In this document: positions 54,265-63,046 of the stretch, one piece after another
Layout: each line of letters begins with the position of its first letter
Numbering within the stretch: the stretch's first letter is position 1
Assembly: GCF_900102795.1 (NCBI RefSeq)
Contig: NZ_FMWG01000008.1
Span: 62,001 to 126,000, forward strand
Reading direction: 5' to 3'
Source of the DNA: Epibacterium ulvae
Lineage (GTDB): Bacteria > Pseudomonadota > Alphaproteobacteria > Rhodobacterales > Rhodobacteraceae
DNA: 64,000 bases
Notes under the pieces: model-generated
The model's input: the letters and a program-made list of their open reading frames with translations, nothing else
Told to the model about the DNA's origin: nothing
Database searches by the model: none
Translations under genes and position numbers: made by a program

Positions 54265-54279
54265 TGCGGATTTCCGCAG
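54264..54279. promoter_or_regulatory. Inverted repeat between dctD and dctP
   Basis: CTGCGGA-TT-TCCGCAG, 7-base arms, next to the promoter candidate and 12 bases past the dctD stop. No T-run follows on the minus strand, so an operator is as likely as a terminator. Confidence 0.45.
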
Positions 54280-54290
54280 AGCCAGATTGG

Positions 54291-55631
54291 CTACAAGAGA
54301 GCGTCTTTATTCAGGCCCAATTTCACGATTTTTTCGTTCAATGTGCGCCGCCCGATCCCCAAAGCTTCGGCGGCTGCATCCATGCGGCCCTGATGGGTCC
54401 GGATTGCCTTGCTGATCAGTTCACGCTCAAAGGATGCGACAGCTTCACGCAGGGTCTCAGGCACATCTTGGGGCAAGGGGTCTGCTTGCAGGGCTTGTTC
54501 CATGCTGCCGCCGCCGCGTCGGGCGGCAAGGATGCGCCGTTCAATCACATTGCGCAATTCGCGCACGTTGCCAGGCCATTCATGCATCATCAGTTGCGTC
54601 AGGTCATCGGGAGTCAGCACGGGAGGCGCGATTTCATAGACTTGTGCCAGCTGTTGCATGAATTCAATGCACAACAGCATCAAATCATCCCGCCGCCCAC
54701 GGAGGGGGGGAAGGGTCAGCGCCATTGTGTTGATCCGATATAGAAGGTCGGCGCGAAATTGCCCGGCAGAGGTTGCAACAATGATGTCCTGATTGGTTGC
54801 AGAGATCACGCGGAAGTTCGCCGCAATCGGTGTATCCGCCCCGACTGGTAAAACCTGCTTGTCTTCAAGCACCCGCAGCAGTTTGGCCTGTGCAGGCAGC
54901 GGGCAGGCACAGATTTCATCTAGAAAAACGGTGCCACCAATCGCAGATAAAATATAGCCAGATGGGTCGTCAACAGTGCCGAACATCTCTTGTTCGAACC
55001 GCTCAGCCGAGAGAACAGCGCAATTGACGGCAACAAAAGGTCCATCACTGTTTGGGCCAAGATCATGCAGAGCGCGCGCCACCAGCTCTTTGCCGGTGCC
55101 GGTCTCACCTTGGATCAAGACACTGGTCTGTACCTGTGCCAGATCCAGAATATCATCGCGCAAGCGCATGATCTGTTTGGATTGCCCCAACAGGGTACGA
55201 TCAAGCCCAGCCAACTGCGTCAGGCGCTCTTTCAGGCGTTGATTTTGATGCTGCATCCGGTGTTGTTCTGCTGCGTGTGACAAAACAGAGAGCAAACGGC
55301 GCGGATCATAGGGTTTTTCCAGATAGCTGTAAGCGCCATCCTGCATGGCCTGAACCGCTGTAGGAATGTCACCATGGGCAGAGATCAACACGATCGGTGG
55401 CGCTCCGGTTCCCTGCAATTGATGTAATAGATCAATCCCTGACATGCCGGGCATGCGGATATCAGATAGGATCACGTCGGGCTGCGCCTTTGTTAGGCGA
55501 TCAAGCGCCAGTTCAGCGCGGGCAACGGTATCGACGTGCCAGTTCGCGGCCTCTAGCAGTTCCATCAGGGACAGGCGCATTGATTTATCGTCTTCGACGA
55601 CAAGAACGGAAAACTTCGTTGTGTCGGTCAC
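54291..55631 (-). CDS. dctD: Response regulator of the NtrC/DctD type lacking the GAFTGA loop
   Basis: 446 residues from a GTG at 55631 that overlaps the dctB stop (GTGA). Receiver domain (about 7-120; D57 in ILSDIRMPGMSG), AAA+ domain (about 145-380; Walker A QGETGTGKELVA at 174-185, Walker B GGTVFLDEI at 232-240) and a Fis-type HTH at the end (LISKAIRTHQGRMDAAAEALGIGRRTLNEKI). The sigma-54 loop ELFGHEKGAFTGA is replaced by EMFGTVDDPSGYILSAIG, so it probably works with the main sigma factor, as known for R. capsulatus NtrC. Controls the dct transporter by position. Confidence 0.92.
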   Translation of the reverse strand: MTDTTKFSVLVVEDDKSMRLSLMELLEAANWHVDTVARAELALDRLTKAQPDVILSDIRMPGMSGIDLLHQLQGTGAPPIVLISAHGDIPTAVQAMQDGAYSYLEKPYDPRRLLSVLSHAAEQHRMQHQNQRLKERLTQLAGLDRTLLGQSKQIMRLRDDILDLAQVQTSVLIQGETGTGKELVARALHDLGPNSDGPFVAVNCAVLSAERFEQEMFGTVDDPSGYILSAIGGTVFLDEICACPLPAQAKLLRVLEDKQVLPVGADTPIAANFRVISATNQDIIVATSAGQFRADLLYRINTMALTLPPLRGRRDDLMLLCIEFMQQLAQVYEIAPPVLTPDDLTQLMMHEWPGNVRELRNVIERRILAARRGGGSMEQALQADPLPQDVPETLREAVASFERELISKAIRTHQGRMDAAAEALGIGRRTLNEKIVKLGLNKDALL

Positions 55632-57358
55632 GGATGAGATCCTTCCTGAGCCTCCGGGCAAGGTAGAGTTACGCGAAAAAGCGCCCCCCCGTCGGGGCGG
55701 TTTTCGGCGCGCATCTCTGCCCCGTGATCTTTTACAATAGAAGCCGAAATCGCAAGGCCAAGCCCCATACCGCGTCCGCTTTCGCGTGTGGTGATAAAGG
55801 GTTCACGAAGGTCAGCAAGGGTTGCATCGCCTAAGCCGTGACCGGTGTCGCGCACCTCAAACCAGATGCTGTGATCATTTTGATCGATTTCGACATCAAG
55901 CTGCCGGTTGTCGAGATCGTCCATTGCATCAATTGCATTGCGCAAAATGTTGATCATCACCTGTTCCAGCCGCAAGCGATTGCCGCGCACAAGGACGGGG
56001 AAATCGGGCATGGATGTGTGCAGCTCCACGTTCCCGGCCTGCAAGTTGCTGTCGATCAGGTCCAAAGCGGCTTGTAGTGCGGCGCACAGGTCAAAGGTTT
56101 CAAACCGTTCATCATCGCTGCGGGCAAAAAATTTAAGCTGCCGCGTAATCCCTTCCATGCGCTCCACAAGGCTGTTCATTCGCTCAGTTAATGTTTCAGG
56201 GGGCGATTTGCTGATTTGTGCCGCGATCAGATGGTTGCGCATCGCGGCAATGGGCTGGCCAAGTTCATGAGTCACCGAGGCGGCCAACTGCCCAAGTGCG
56301 GCAAGACGGCCTGCGCGTTCCAGCTCTCCTTGGGTGCGCTTTAGGCGACGTTCTGCGGTGCGTCGATCTTCGATTTCACGGGCAAGACGAGAATTGGTTT
56401 GTCGCAGCAGAGCTTCTTCCAATGCGGATTGCTGCAAGGCCTGTCGCATATGGCGGGCGCGGCGCAGTTGCCACAGGATCAAGGCGCTGGCTGCCAAAAG
56501 AAAGACAGATCCTGCGACCAGCAACGCCTGCGTCACAGCGCGGTCATCGCTGGTGAAATAATGGAGTTTCCAGCCATGCGGCAGATCCGTGGCCATGACG
56601 TGCAGCGCATCTTGCCCGTCGATCAAAGCCCGGTTCTGACTGGGTTTGGACCAGTTCAATGTCGTAAGGGGCTGGTTTGTAAATTGGCGTGCATCAGCGA
56701 TGCGCTGGCGCTGCACATCTGTGAGTGGGGACAGGCTACGATAGCGCCAATTGGGATTTGCGGACAGAAGAACAACGCCATCCCCGTTCACCAGCAAAAC
56801 ATCCTCACCCGAGGCCCGCCAGCTGTCCTGAAGGGCAGAGAGATCAATTTTCAGGGTTATGACGGCTAAGCGATCCGTTGTTCCGGTCTGCACCTGATCT
56901 GCGATAAAATAGCCGGGTCGTCCTGTGGTGGTGCCTATACCATAAAAGCGCCCCTGGCTATTTTTCATGGCATCCTGAAAGTAAGGGCGAAAGGCATAGT
57001 TTTGTCCGACAAAGCTCAATTCGCTGCCTGCATTTGACGCAGCGATCGTGTCGCCTGTGTGGTCGATCAGATATATCGCCTCTAGCCCGGCCTGTTCCGT
57101 AAATTCTTGCAGACGGTGGTTCAGGGCGTTTCGGTCCGCGCCCAAGGCTGTGTCGATCACAAATGGATCCCGTGCAAGCACATAGGTCAGATGCGAAAAT
57201 CGCTCTAGTTCCGCAACAACAGTGCTGTGATAGAGAGACAGGCGCGCGCGTGCTTTGGCCAGCTCTGCCGTACTGAAAGACGAAAACGCGATATAATACA
57301 CACCGATTCCGATGCCAAAAGCCGCGATGAGAACAGAGATAAGGGTGACAAAGCGCAT
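55628..57358 (-). CDS. dctB: C4-dicarboxylate-type sensor kinase DctB
   Basis: 576 residues. Two spans (about 5-25 and 280-305) flank a periplasmic double-Cache domain (LYHSTVVAELERFSHL, IYLIDHTGDTIAASNAGS, FRPYFQDAMKNSQGRFYGIGTTTGRPGYFIADQV), then a coiled segment and histidine kinase domain: H-box SVTHELGQPIAAMRNHL, N-box INILRNAIDAMDDL, G-boxes VRDTGHGLGD and GRGMGLGLAISASIVKDHG. Coupled to dctD. ATG at 57358. Probably senses the substrate of the TRAP system. Confidence 0.93.
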   Translation of the reverse strand: MRFVTLISVLIAAFGIGIGVYYIAFSSFSTAELAKARARLSLYHSTVVAELERFSHLTYVLARDPFVIDTALGADRNALNHRLQEFTEQAGLEAIYLIDHTGDTIAASNAGSELSFVGQNYAFRPYFQDAMKNSQGRFYGIGTTTGRPGYFIADQVQTGTTDRLAVITLKIDLSALQDSWRASGEDVLLVNGDGVVLLSANPNWRYRSLSPLTDVQRQRIADARQFTNQPLTTLNWSKPSQNRALIDGQDALHVMATDLPHGWKLHYFTSDDRAVTQALLVAGSVFLLAASALILWQLRRARHMRQALQQSALEEALLRQTNSRLAREIEDRRTAERRLKRTQGELERAGRLAALGQLAASVTHELGQPIAAMRNHLIAAQISKSPPETLTERMNSLVERMEGITRQLKFFARSDDERFETFDLCAALQAALDLIDSNLQAGNVELHTSMPDFPVLVRGNRLRLEQVMINILRNAIDAMDDLDNRQLDVEIDQNDHSIWFEVRDTGHGLGDATLADLREPFITTRESGRGMGLGLAISASIVKDHGAEMRAENRPDGGALFRVTLPCPEAQEGSHP

Positions 57359-57395
57359 CTCTTTGAAATCTCATAGTCAGGAAAAAACGCAAGAC

Positions 57396-57424
57396 AAAAG
57401 GCGCTTTGTTGCCAAAGCGCCTTT
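57396..57424 (-). terminator. DEAD-box helicase terminator
   Basis: AAAGGCGCTTTG and CAAAGCGCCTTT form a 12-bp stem with TTGC loop; on the minus strand TTTTGTCTTG follows. 22 bases past the helicase stop. Confidence 0.85.
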
Positions 57425-57445
57425 GCTGATTACAGGTGTTATGTC

Positions 57446-59554
57446 TTACTTGCGTCTGGGTTTGTCCCATGCGCCGGGCTTACCGCCAGATTTACCACCC
57501 GGTTTGCCTCCGGGCTTTCCTTTGCGGCTGAGGCGGGCAGAGGGGTTATAGGCTGCTTTGCCAAACTTGCCTGAGGGTTTGTCAGAGGGTTTTCCCTCGC
57601 TTGATCCTTTGGGTTTGCCTCCGGATTTTCCAGAAGGTTTGTCATTGAATTTTCCAGCAAGTTTTTCGCCAGAACCTTTAAAACCACGCTGCGGAGCGCG
57701 ATCGCTTTTCCCACGTGGGGATTTCTCTTCACGCGGTTTGCGGGGGGCTTTGTCGTCCCGGTCTGCGCGTGGTTTGCTAGATGCGGGTTTTGCTTTGATC
57801 TTTGGGCGATCGTCGTCCCCGTCAGCTGGCTTTTTTGACCATGGTTTGCGCTCTTCCTTGGGCTTGCCGCCATCAGGTTTATAAGCGGGTTTGTCCCCAC
57901 GCGGTTTCTTATCGAACCGGGGTTTTGCATCCCCTCGCGGGCTTTTGCGATGTGGCTGTGGGCGACCCAGATCAGGGGTGCCTTCCACAAAGCTTAGCTT
58001 GATATCATCTTCCAGAACGCTGTTCGCAGGCAGGTTTTGCTTTAGCCCAGCCATTGCTGGTTCAGCAATTTCCACCAGCGTTTCATTGGATTGCACGCGA
58101 ATTGCACCGATCTGCTCGCGGTTCAGGTTTGCCGCCCGGCATAAGAGAGGCAGCAGCCAGCGGGGTTCTGCCCGCTGTTCCCGCCCAATCGAGAGCGAGA
58201 CCCATTTGCTGGGGCCAAATTCAGATCTGTCTTTGCGCTCTTTGCGTTCGGGGCGCGCACCTGGATCCAGCAGCTCTTCCGGTGCGGAATGGCGGGTTCG
58301 GTACAGGCGCAGATAGGCGGCTGCGATCTGCTCAGGTGAATAGGCTTCAACCAGTTTTGCAGCAAAGGCAGTTTCCACCTCGCTTGGTGTTTCGTTCCAT
58401 GCAGGATCTGCCAGCAGGCGTTCTTCGTCACGTTCCAGAACTGCTTCTGCAGAGGGGGCGTCTTGCCAGTCCGCTTTGACCTTGGCCCACTTTAGCAGTC
58501 GTTCCGCGCGTTTGGTCATCTTGGGTGGTACGATTAACGCGGAAAATCCTTTGCGTCCTGCGCGCCCGGTCCGGCCTGAACGGTGCAGCAGGGCTTCGGT
58601 ATTTGTGGGCAGATCAGCGTGGATGACCAATTCAAGCTTGGGCAAGTCGATCCCGCGTGCCGCCACATCTGTTGCGACGCAGACACGCGCGCGTCCATCG
58701 CGCATCGCTTGCAATGCGTGGCTGCGTTCACTTTGGCTCAACTCACCAGAAAGACAGACGACAGAAAAGCCCCGATTGGACAGGCGCGCCGTCAGCCGGT
58801 TTACCGCCGCGCGGGTGTTGGCAAAGACGATGGCATTTTCAGCTTCATGAAAGCGCAGCACGTTGATAATTGCGTTTTCCGCATCGGGTTGTGCAACGCG
58901 CAGCGCTTGATAGGTGATATCGCTGTGCTGGCCCCCGGCGGAAATTGTACTCACACGCTGGGCGTCATTTTGAAACTGTTCCGCCAGTTTGGCAATCATC
59001 GGCGAAACGGTGGCCGAAAACAGCAAAGTCCGGCGCTCTTCTGGTGCGGCGCCCAGCATAAATTCCAAATCTTCGCGGAAGCCCAGATCCAGCATTTCAT
59101 CCGCTTCGTCCAGAACAATTGCCTGTAGCGCTGTCATATCCAGCGCGCCACGGTTGATGTGATCGCAAAGGCGCCCTGGCGTGCCTACAACAATATGAAC
59201 ACCGCGCTCTAGCGTGCGTCGCTCATCCCGTGCGTCCATGCCGCCGACACAAGAGGCAATGCGCGCACCTGTGTTACCATAGAGCCAACGCAATTCTGTC
59301 ATGACCTGAAGGGCAAGTTCGCGCGTTGGTGCGATGACCAGTGCAAGCGGGGCGGCTGCGGGGCCAAATTTTTGCGCATCTCCAAGTAGGGTAGGGGCAA
59401 TGGCAAGACCAAATCCGACGGTTTTACCCGAACCGGTCTGGGCGGATACCAACAGATCGCGCGTTTCCAGATCTGGCGCGGTGACGGCTTCCTGAACGCT
59501 GGTTAGGGTTTCATAGCCGCGCTCTTTAAGCGCATCAAATAGGGGAGAGGTCAT
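57446..59554 (-). CDS. DEAD-box RNA helicase with low-complexity basic tail
   Basis: 702 residues. Core helicase motifs: Q region FDALKERGYETLTSVQEAV, AQTGSGKT, PTRELALQV, VLDEADEML, SAT, ARGIDLP and HRSGRTGR (about 1-370). A conserved extension with DbpA-type RNA-binding look (about 440-520; LLPLLCRAANLNREQIGAIRVQSNETLVEI) follows, then a Lys/Arg/Gly/Pro-rich tail (about 520-702) made of short repeats such as GKSGGKPKG. Helps RNA folding and ribosome assembly, often cold induced. ATG at 59554. Confidence 0.95.
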   Translation of the reverse strand: MTSPLFDALKERGYETLTSVQEAVTAPDLETRDLLVSAQTGSGKTVGFGLAIAPTLLGDAQKFGPAAAPLALVIAPTRELALQVMTELRWLYGNTGARIASCVGGMDARDERRTLERGVHIVVGTPGRLCDHINRGALDMTALQAIVLDEADEMLDLGFREDLEFMLGAAPEERRTLLFSATVSPMIAKLAEQFQNDAQRVSTISAGGQHSDITYQALRVAQPDAENAIINVLRFHEAENAIVFANTRAAVNRLTARLSNRGFSVVCLSGELSQSERSHALQAMRDGRARVCVATDVAARGIDLPKLELVIHADLPTNTEALLHRSGRTGRAGRKGFSALIVPPKMTKRAERLLKWAKVKADWQDAPSAEAVLERDEERLLADPAWNETPSEVETAFAAKLVEAYSPEQIAAAYLRLYRTRHSAPEELLDPGARPERKERKDRSEFGPSKWVSLSIGREQRAEPRWLLPLLCRAANLNREQIGAIRVQSNETLVEIAEPAMAGLKQNLPANSVLEDDIKLSFVEGTPDLGRPQPHRKSPRGDAKPRFDKKPRGDKPAYKPDGGKPKEERKPWSKKPADGDDDRPKIKAKPASSKPRADRDDKAPRKPREEKSPRGKSDRAPQRGFKGSGEKLAGKFNDKPSGKSGGKPKGSSEGKPSDKPSGKFGKAAYNPSARLSRKGKPGGKPGGKSGGKPGAWDKPRRK

Positions 59555-59903
59555 GTTGTGCAGATCCGTAAGAGCGAGAAAACAAGCTGCAAAAGCTGTT
59601 CACGCCTCGGCAGAAGTGGCCCCTTAGCATCAGAAAGCTGAAATGTATATGCCTCGGGCCTCTTTGTGGGACAGTTTTGGCAGAATGCAAGGCTGCCATG
59701 TGCAGGTGGCAAGGCTGTTGCAACAGTAGCGCTATCCATGATCTTTCCCACATGCGATGCCTGTTTTTGTCAATGAATATATTTCCTTAACCTGCTAGCG
59801 CTAATTTCGATACCCGGAGCGTCTACAGGGCCTCGTAGGTACGATGCGATTTTTGGTTCGCTTGCGCTTTTCTGCGCATGGGAAGGCGTTTAGGAAGGTT
59901 TTT
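59555..59903. other. Intergenic region upstream of the helicase and kinase genes
   Basis: 349 bases between divergent genes. Holds the leader of the helicase gene, possibly long as in cold-shock transcripts. A TAGCGCTA palindrome lies near 59798-59805. A 66-codon frame ending on the helicase ATG (59551-59751) is discussed among rejected items. I see no clear gene. Confidence 0.5.
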
Positions 59904-61388
59904 ATGTTTAAAGCAATAAAATCATTTGCTTTTGATAGGCTGAGCCTACGGCTTGTGATGGCGTCGTTGATTATCAGCGGTATCTTGTCGGTTTTTTCAA
60001 CGGCAATTCAGATCTACTCCAGTTTTAATCGTCAAAAGATGGATGTGGAACAGGTTCTTGATCAGATTGATCAGACAATGGTGCCCACGCTTAAACATGC
60101 ACTTTGGGAGTTTGATTTTGACCAAGTTGAAACCGTTTTAGGTGGCATCTTAACTGCGGAAGCGGTTGCCTACGTTGAATTGCATACGCCGACCGGCCAC
60201 TCCTGGGAGCAGGGTAGCTCCGATATGGAGGCAATCTCGCGGAGCTATCCGCTGACCCGGACACATGCTTCTCGCGGAGAGACCTCTGTCGGAACGCTGA
60301 CGGTTCAGCTCTCTTTGGCTGCTGTACGCGACCGGATCTGGGCGGAATTCTGGACTATATTGATTTCGAATGTTGCAAAGGCTTATCTCGCAGCTCTCGC
60401 CTTGTTGGTTGTTATGCATCGAATGATTATTCGTCATTTGCTGAAAATCGCGGCCCATGTGTCTGATGCAAACCCACTGGAAGCTCGTGCTGCACTGAAA
60501 CTGGACCGCAAGAGGCATTCCAAACTGGATGCGTTAGATCAGATTGGCATGTCCGTAGAAGGCTATCGTGCGCGGGTTTCTGGATATATTTCTGAACTTA
60601 AGGATGAAATTCAAGCACGTGAGCAGGCAGAGAAGGTCGCGAACCAGGCTGCTCAGGCGCGGACGACGTTCCTGGGCAATATGAGCCATGAGGTGCGCAA
60701 TCCGCTCAATTCTATTCTTGGTCTGTTCCATCTGATCAAAGAGGGGGAGGATGTACCAGACCGGCACCGGCAGCAAGCTGCGGTTGGTCATCGCGCGGCG
60801 CAACGTCTGCTTGAACAGTTGGTCAATGTGTTGGATCTGTCCCGACTGGATTCAGGCAGCATTGAGATAAACCCGCATGAAGCAAATATCCGCTCTCTTG
60901 CCAATCAGTGGTTGGAAACAACGAGGGGCTTGGTGCATCGCTTGGAAAAGCCGATACAAGTCGCGCTTGAGTTGGATGATAGTCTGCATCGACTTTATAA
61001 GTTAGATGCGGTGCGTGTGGGGCAGATTGTAAACAATCTGACTGCAAACGCAGTAAAATTCACTGATACGGGGCATATCTTGCTTAAGGTGGTGCCGACG
61101 TTTTCAGATAAAAATAATGATCCTTTGGGATTGCAAATATCTATTTTTGATACAGGAATTGGTGTCGATTTTGCAAACCAAGACGCGATTTTTCAGCGGT
61201 TTACTCAATTTGACGCTCGCCCCGATACAACTCAGAACGGCACCGGGCTTGGACTGGCAATCAGCCGCGATCTTGTTTCATTGATGGATGGGGAACTGAC
61301 GACACATCACTGCAAACAGTCTAAGTTTGTGACCGAGTTTCGCCTAAATTTGAGTGTCATGCCCTGTGTTGAACCTCTCCCTGTGTAG
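59904..61388 (+). CDS. Orphan hybrid-free sensor histidine kinase
   Basis: 494 residues. Two spans (about 18-38 and 157-180) around a periplasmic sensor of about 120 residues, a HAMP-like linker, coiled coil (ELKDEIQAREQAEKVANQAAQ) and kinase core: H-box FLGNMSHEVRNPLNSILGL, N-box GQIVNNLTANAVKFTDTGHI, G-boxes FDTGIGVD and GTGLGLAISRDLVSLMDG. No receiver domain and no regulator gene adjacent, so partner unknown. AGGAAGG precedes ATG 59904. AT-richer than neighbours, perhaps acquired. Confidence 0.92.
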   Translation: MFKAIKSFAFDRLSLRLVMASLIISGILSVFSTAIQIYSSFNRQKMDVEQVLDQIDQTMVPTLKHALWEFDFDQVETVLGGILTAEAVAYVELHTPTGHSWEQGSSDMEAISRSYPLTRTHASRGETSVGTLTVQLSLAAVRDRIWAEFWTILISNVAKAYLAALALLVVMHRMIIRHLLKIAAHVSDANPLEARAALKLDRKRHSKLDALDQIGMSVEGYRARVSGYISELKDEIQAREQAEKVANQAAQARTTFLGNMSHEVRNPLNSILGLFHLIKEGEDVPDRHRQQAAVGHRAAQRLLEQLVNVLDLSRLDSGSIEINPHEANIRSLANQWLETTRGLVHRLEKPIQVALELDDSLHRLYKLDAVRVGQIVNNLTANAVKFTDTGHILLKVVPTFSDKNNDPLGLQISIFDTGIGVDFANQDAIFQRFTQFDARPDTTQNGTGLGLAISRDLVSLMDGELTTHHCKQSKFVTEFRLNLSVMPCVEPLPV

Positions 61389-61557
61389 CTGAACTCGGGT
61401 CCTCAATCTCATCGTTATATGAAGGGTTAATGATTGCCAGTATCAGTGCATGATCCGAGTTTGCCAATCCGCCCCGTCGATACATGTTGTGATAAATAAA
61501 TAAATTTTTAATGGCTTGAAGGCTGCAAACATCACTTAAAGAGATAAGGAACCTGAG
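61389..61557. other. Intergenic stretch before cobF
   Basis: 169 AT-rich bases between the convergent kinase and cobF genes. I see no gene, terminator or operator in it. Confidence 0.5.
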
Positions 61558-62316
61558 CTAAACCGCAAAACGGCGCAGCATGTAGATATCCATCAGCCAC
61601 CCGTGTTCCTGCCGCGCTCGCGCGCGTCTTTCAAGAATGTCTGTCGAAACCTGTGCAAGTGGCCCGCTGATCGAAATTTCATTTTTCATGCCCGCATAAG
61701 CCGTCCACCAAATGTGTAACCCGTCTTGTGGTAAGGTTTGAAAAGAACATTGCCCATCGAGCATGACAACAACAGTTTCGGCCGAGGCGGGCCACCCACC
61801 GTCGCGGATCTGGCGACCAGTTGTCAGGGTTACAGCGCCGTTGATTTCGTTCAAGGGCACCGCATGTGCTGCGGTAAGCGCTTGTATTGATGTGATGCCG
61901 GGAATAACGGTGAGTTGGATCGCGGCACGGGATTTGAGGCGCTGAGCGATGCGCATCGTACTGTCATAAAGCGATGGATCACCCCAGACGAGGAAGCCAA
62001 TTTTGCCGCCATCGGGACATGTGGTGGTTATGTTTTGCCACCAGATATCGGCAATGATATCATGCCAGTCATCCACGCGTCGGCGGTAGTCTTGCGTGCG
62101 GGTGTCACGTTCCGGCAGCTCAAACTCGGTGATATGCGGGCCGGGTGAATGGATGACCGCCGCGCAGATGTCGTGACGAAGCGCCGCCAGATCATCTTTG
62201 CCTGCACCTTTGTTGGGGATCAGGATCAGATCCTGCGCGTTGAGCGCGCGCACCGCTGCAAGTGTGAGGTGATCCGGGTTACCGGTGCCAATCCCGATGA
62301 GTGTCAGCTCATACAT
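61558..62316 (-). CDS. cobF: Precorrin-6A synthase (deacetylating)
   Basis: 252 residues, SAM-dependent tetrapyrrole methylase of the aerobic cobalamin path; makes precorrin-6A from precorrin-5. Marks: YELTLIGIGTGNPDHLTLAAVRALN, LVWGDPSLYDSTMRIAQRL, VIPGITSIQALTAAHAVPLNEI and the C-terminal WWTAYAGMKNEISISGPL. ATG at 62316 overlaps the cobA stop by eight bases; the in-frame upstream start at 62349 lies inside cobA. Signals an oxygen-dependent corrin route. Confidence 0.95.
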   Translation of the reverse strand: MYELTLIGIGTGNPDHLTLAAVRALNAQDLILIPNKGAGKDDLAALRHDICAAVIHSPGPHITEFELPERDTRTQDYRRRVDDWHDIIADIWWQNITTTCPDGGKIGFLVWGDPSLYDSTMRIAQRLKSRAAIQLTVIPGITSIQALTAAHAVPLNEINGAVTLTTGRQIRDGGWPASAETVVVMLDGQCSFQTLPQDGLHIWWTAYAGMKNEISISGPLAQVSTDILERRARARQEHGWLMDIYMLRRFAV

Positions 62317-63046
62317 CTGGAAACGCGTCCATATCTGCCAAAGGGCCATAAAGGATCAAAATAGGGGCTGTGGTTTCAAGCGCGTTCAGATATTTTGGCA
62401 GCGCTCCAACAGTGGCGTGTTTGAGATCTTGATCCGGGGTAGAGATACCGATGGCCACCAAGGCTGGAGTGTCTGCAGGAAGTCCGGCCGCAATCAATTT
62501 TTCAGCCAGTTCGGCAAAGGTGCGTTTGCCCATGTAAACAACGGTGGTGGCTTCGGGATCAGCAAGGGCTGGCATATTCAGATCTTCGGGCAAGGCGCCC
62601 GTAATGCCATGCCCTGTAATATATTGCAGGCGGCGCGCGGTCATGCGGCGCGTCAGGGGGATGCCTGCAGCCGCGGCCGCGGCTGAGGCAGCGGTGACGC
62701 CGGGGATGATTTCATAAGGAATGCCAGCCGCGCGCAACGCAAGGAGTTCCTCCTCAAGGCGGCCAAAGATACCTCCGTCACCGGATTTCAGGCGCACAAC
62801 ACGCGCGCCGCTTTGGGCGTATTCGACCAGAAGTGTGCTCACGTGGTCTTGTTTGGGAGAGGGACGCCCAGCGCGTTTTCCGACGCCGACAAGATCCGCA
62901 TCCTTATGAGCATGTGATAAGATCGGACCGGAAGAAAGATCATCAAACAGAATAGCCTCAGCCTGCTCAAGTCGTTTGACGGCTTTGAGTGTCAGAAGGT
63001 CGGGATCACCCGGGCCGGATGAAACAAAGCTGACAAATCCGCTCAT
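62309..63046 (-). CDS. cobA: Uroporphyrinogen-III C-methyltransferase
   Basis: 245 residues. Makes precorrin-2 for cobalamin and siroheme. Marks: VSFVSSGPGDPDLLTLKAVKRLEQAEAILFDDL, VRLKSGDGGIFGRLEEELLALRAAGIPYEIIPGVTAASAAAA, and ITGHG. ATG at 63046 overlaps the cobB stop (63043) by four bases (ATGA). Stand-alone methylase without the siroheme dehydrogenase domain of CysG. Confidence 0.96.
   Translation of the reverse strand: MSGFVSFVSSGPGDPDLLTLKAVKRLEQAEAILFDDLSSGPILSHAHKDADLVGVGKRAGRPSPKQDHVSTLLVEYAQSGARVVRLKSGDGGIFGRLEEELLALRAAGIPYEIIPGVTAASAAAAAAGIPLTRRMTARRLQYITGHGITGALPEDLNMPALADPEATTVVYMGKRTFAELAEKLIAAGLPADTPALVAIGISTPDQDLKHATVGALPKYLNALETTAPILILYGPLADMDAFPDV

Noticed and set aside
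59551-59751. 66-codon frame whose TGA overlaps the helicase ATG (ATGA)
   Set aside because: The overlap suggests coupling, but there is no ribosome site and the composition (mixed Leu/Pro/Arg) looks like untranslated leader. Possible uORF, unproven.
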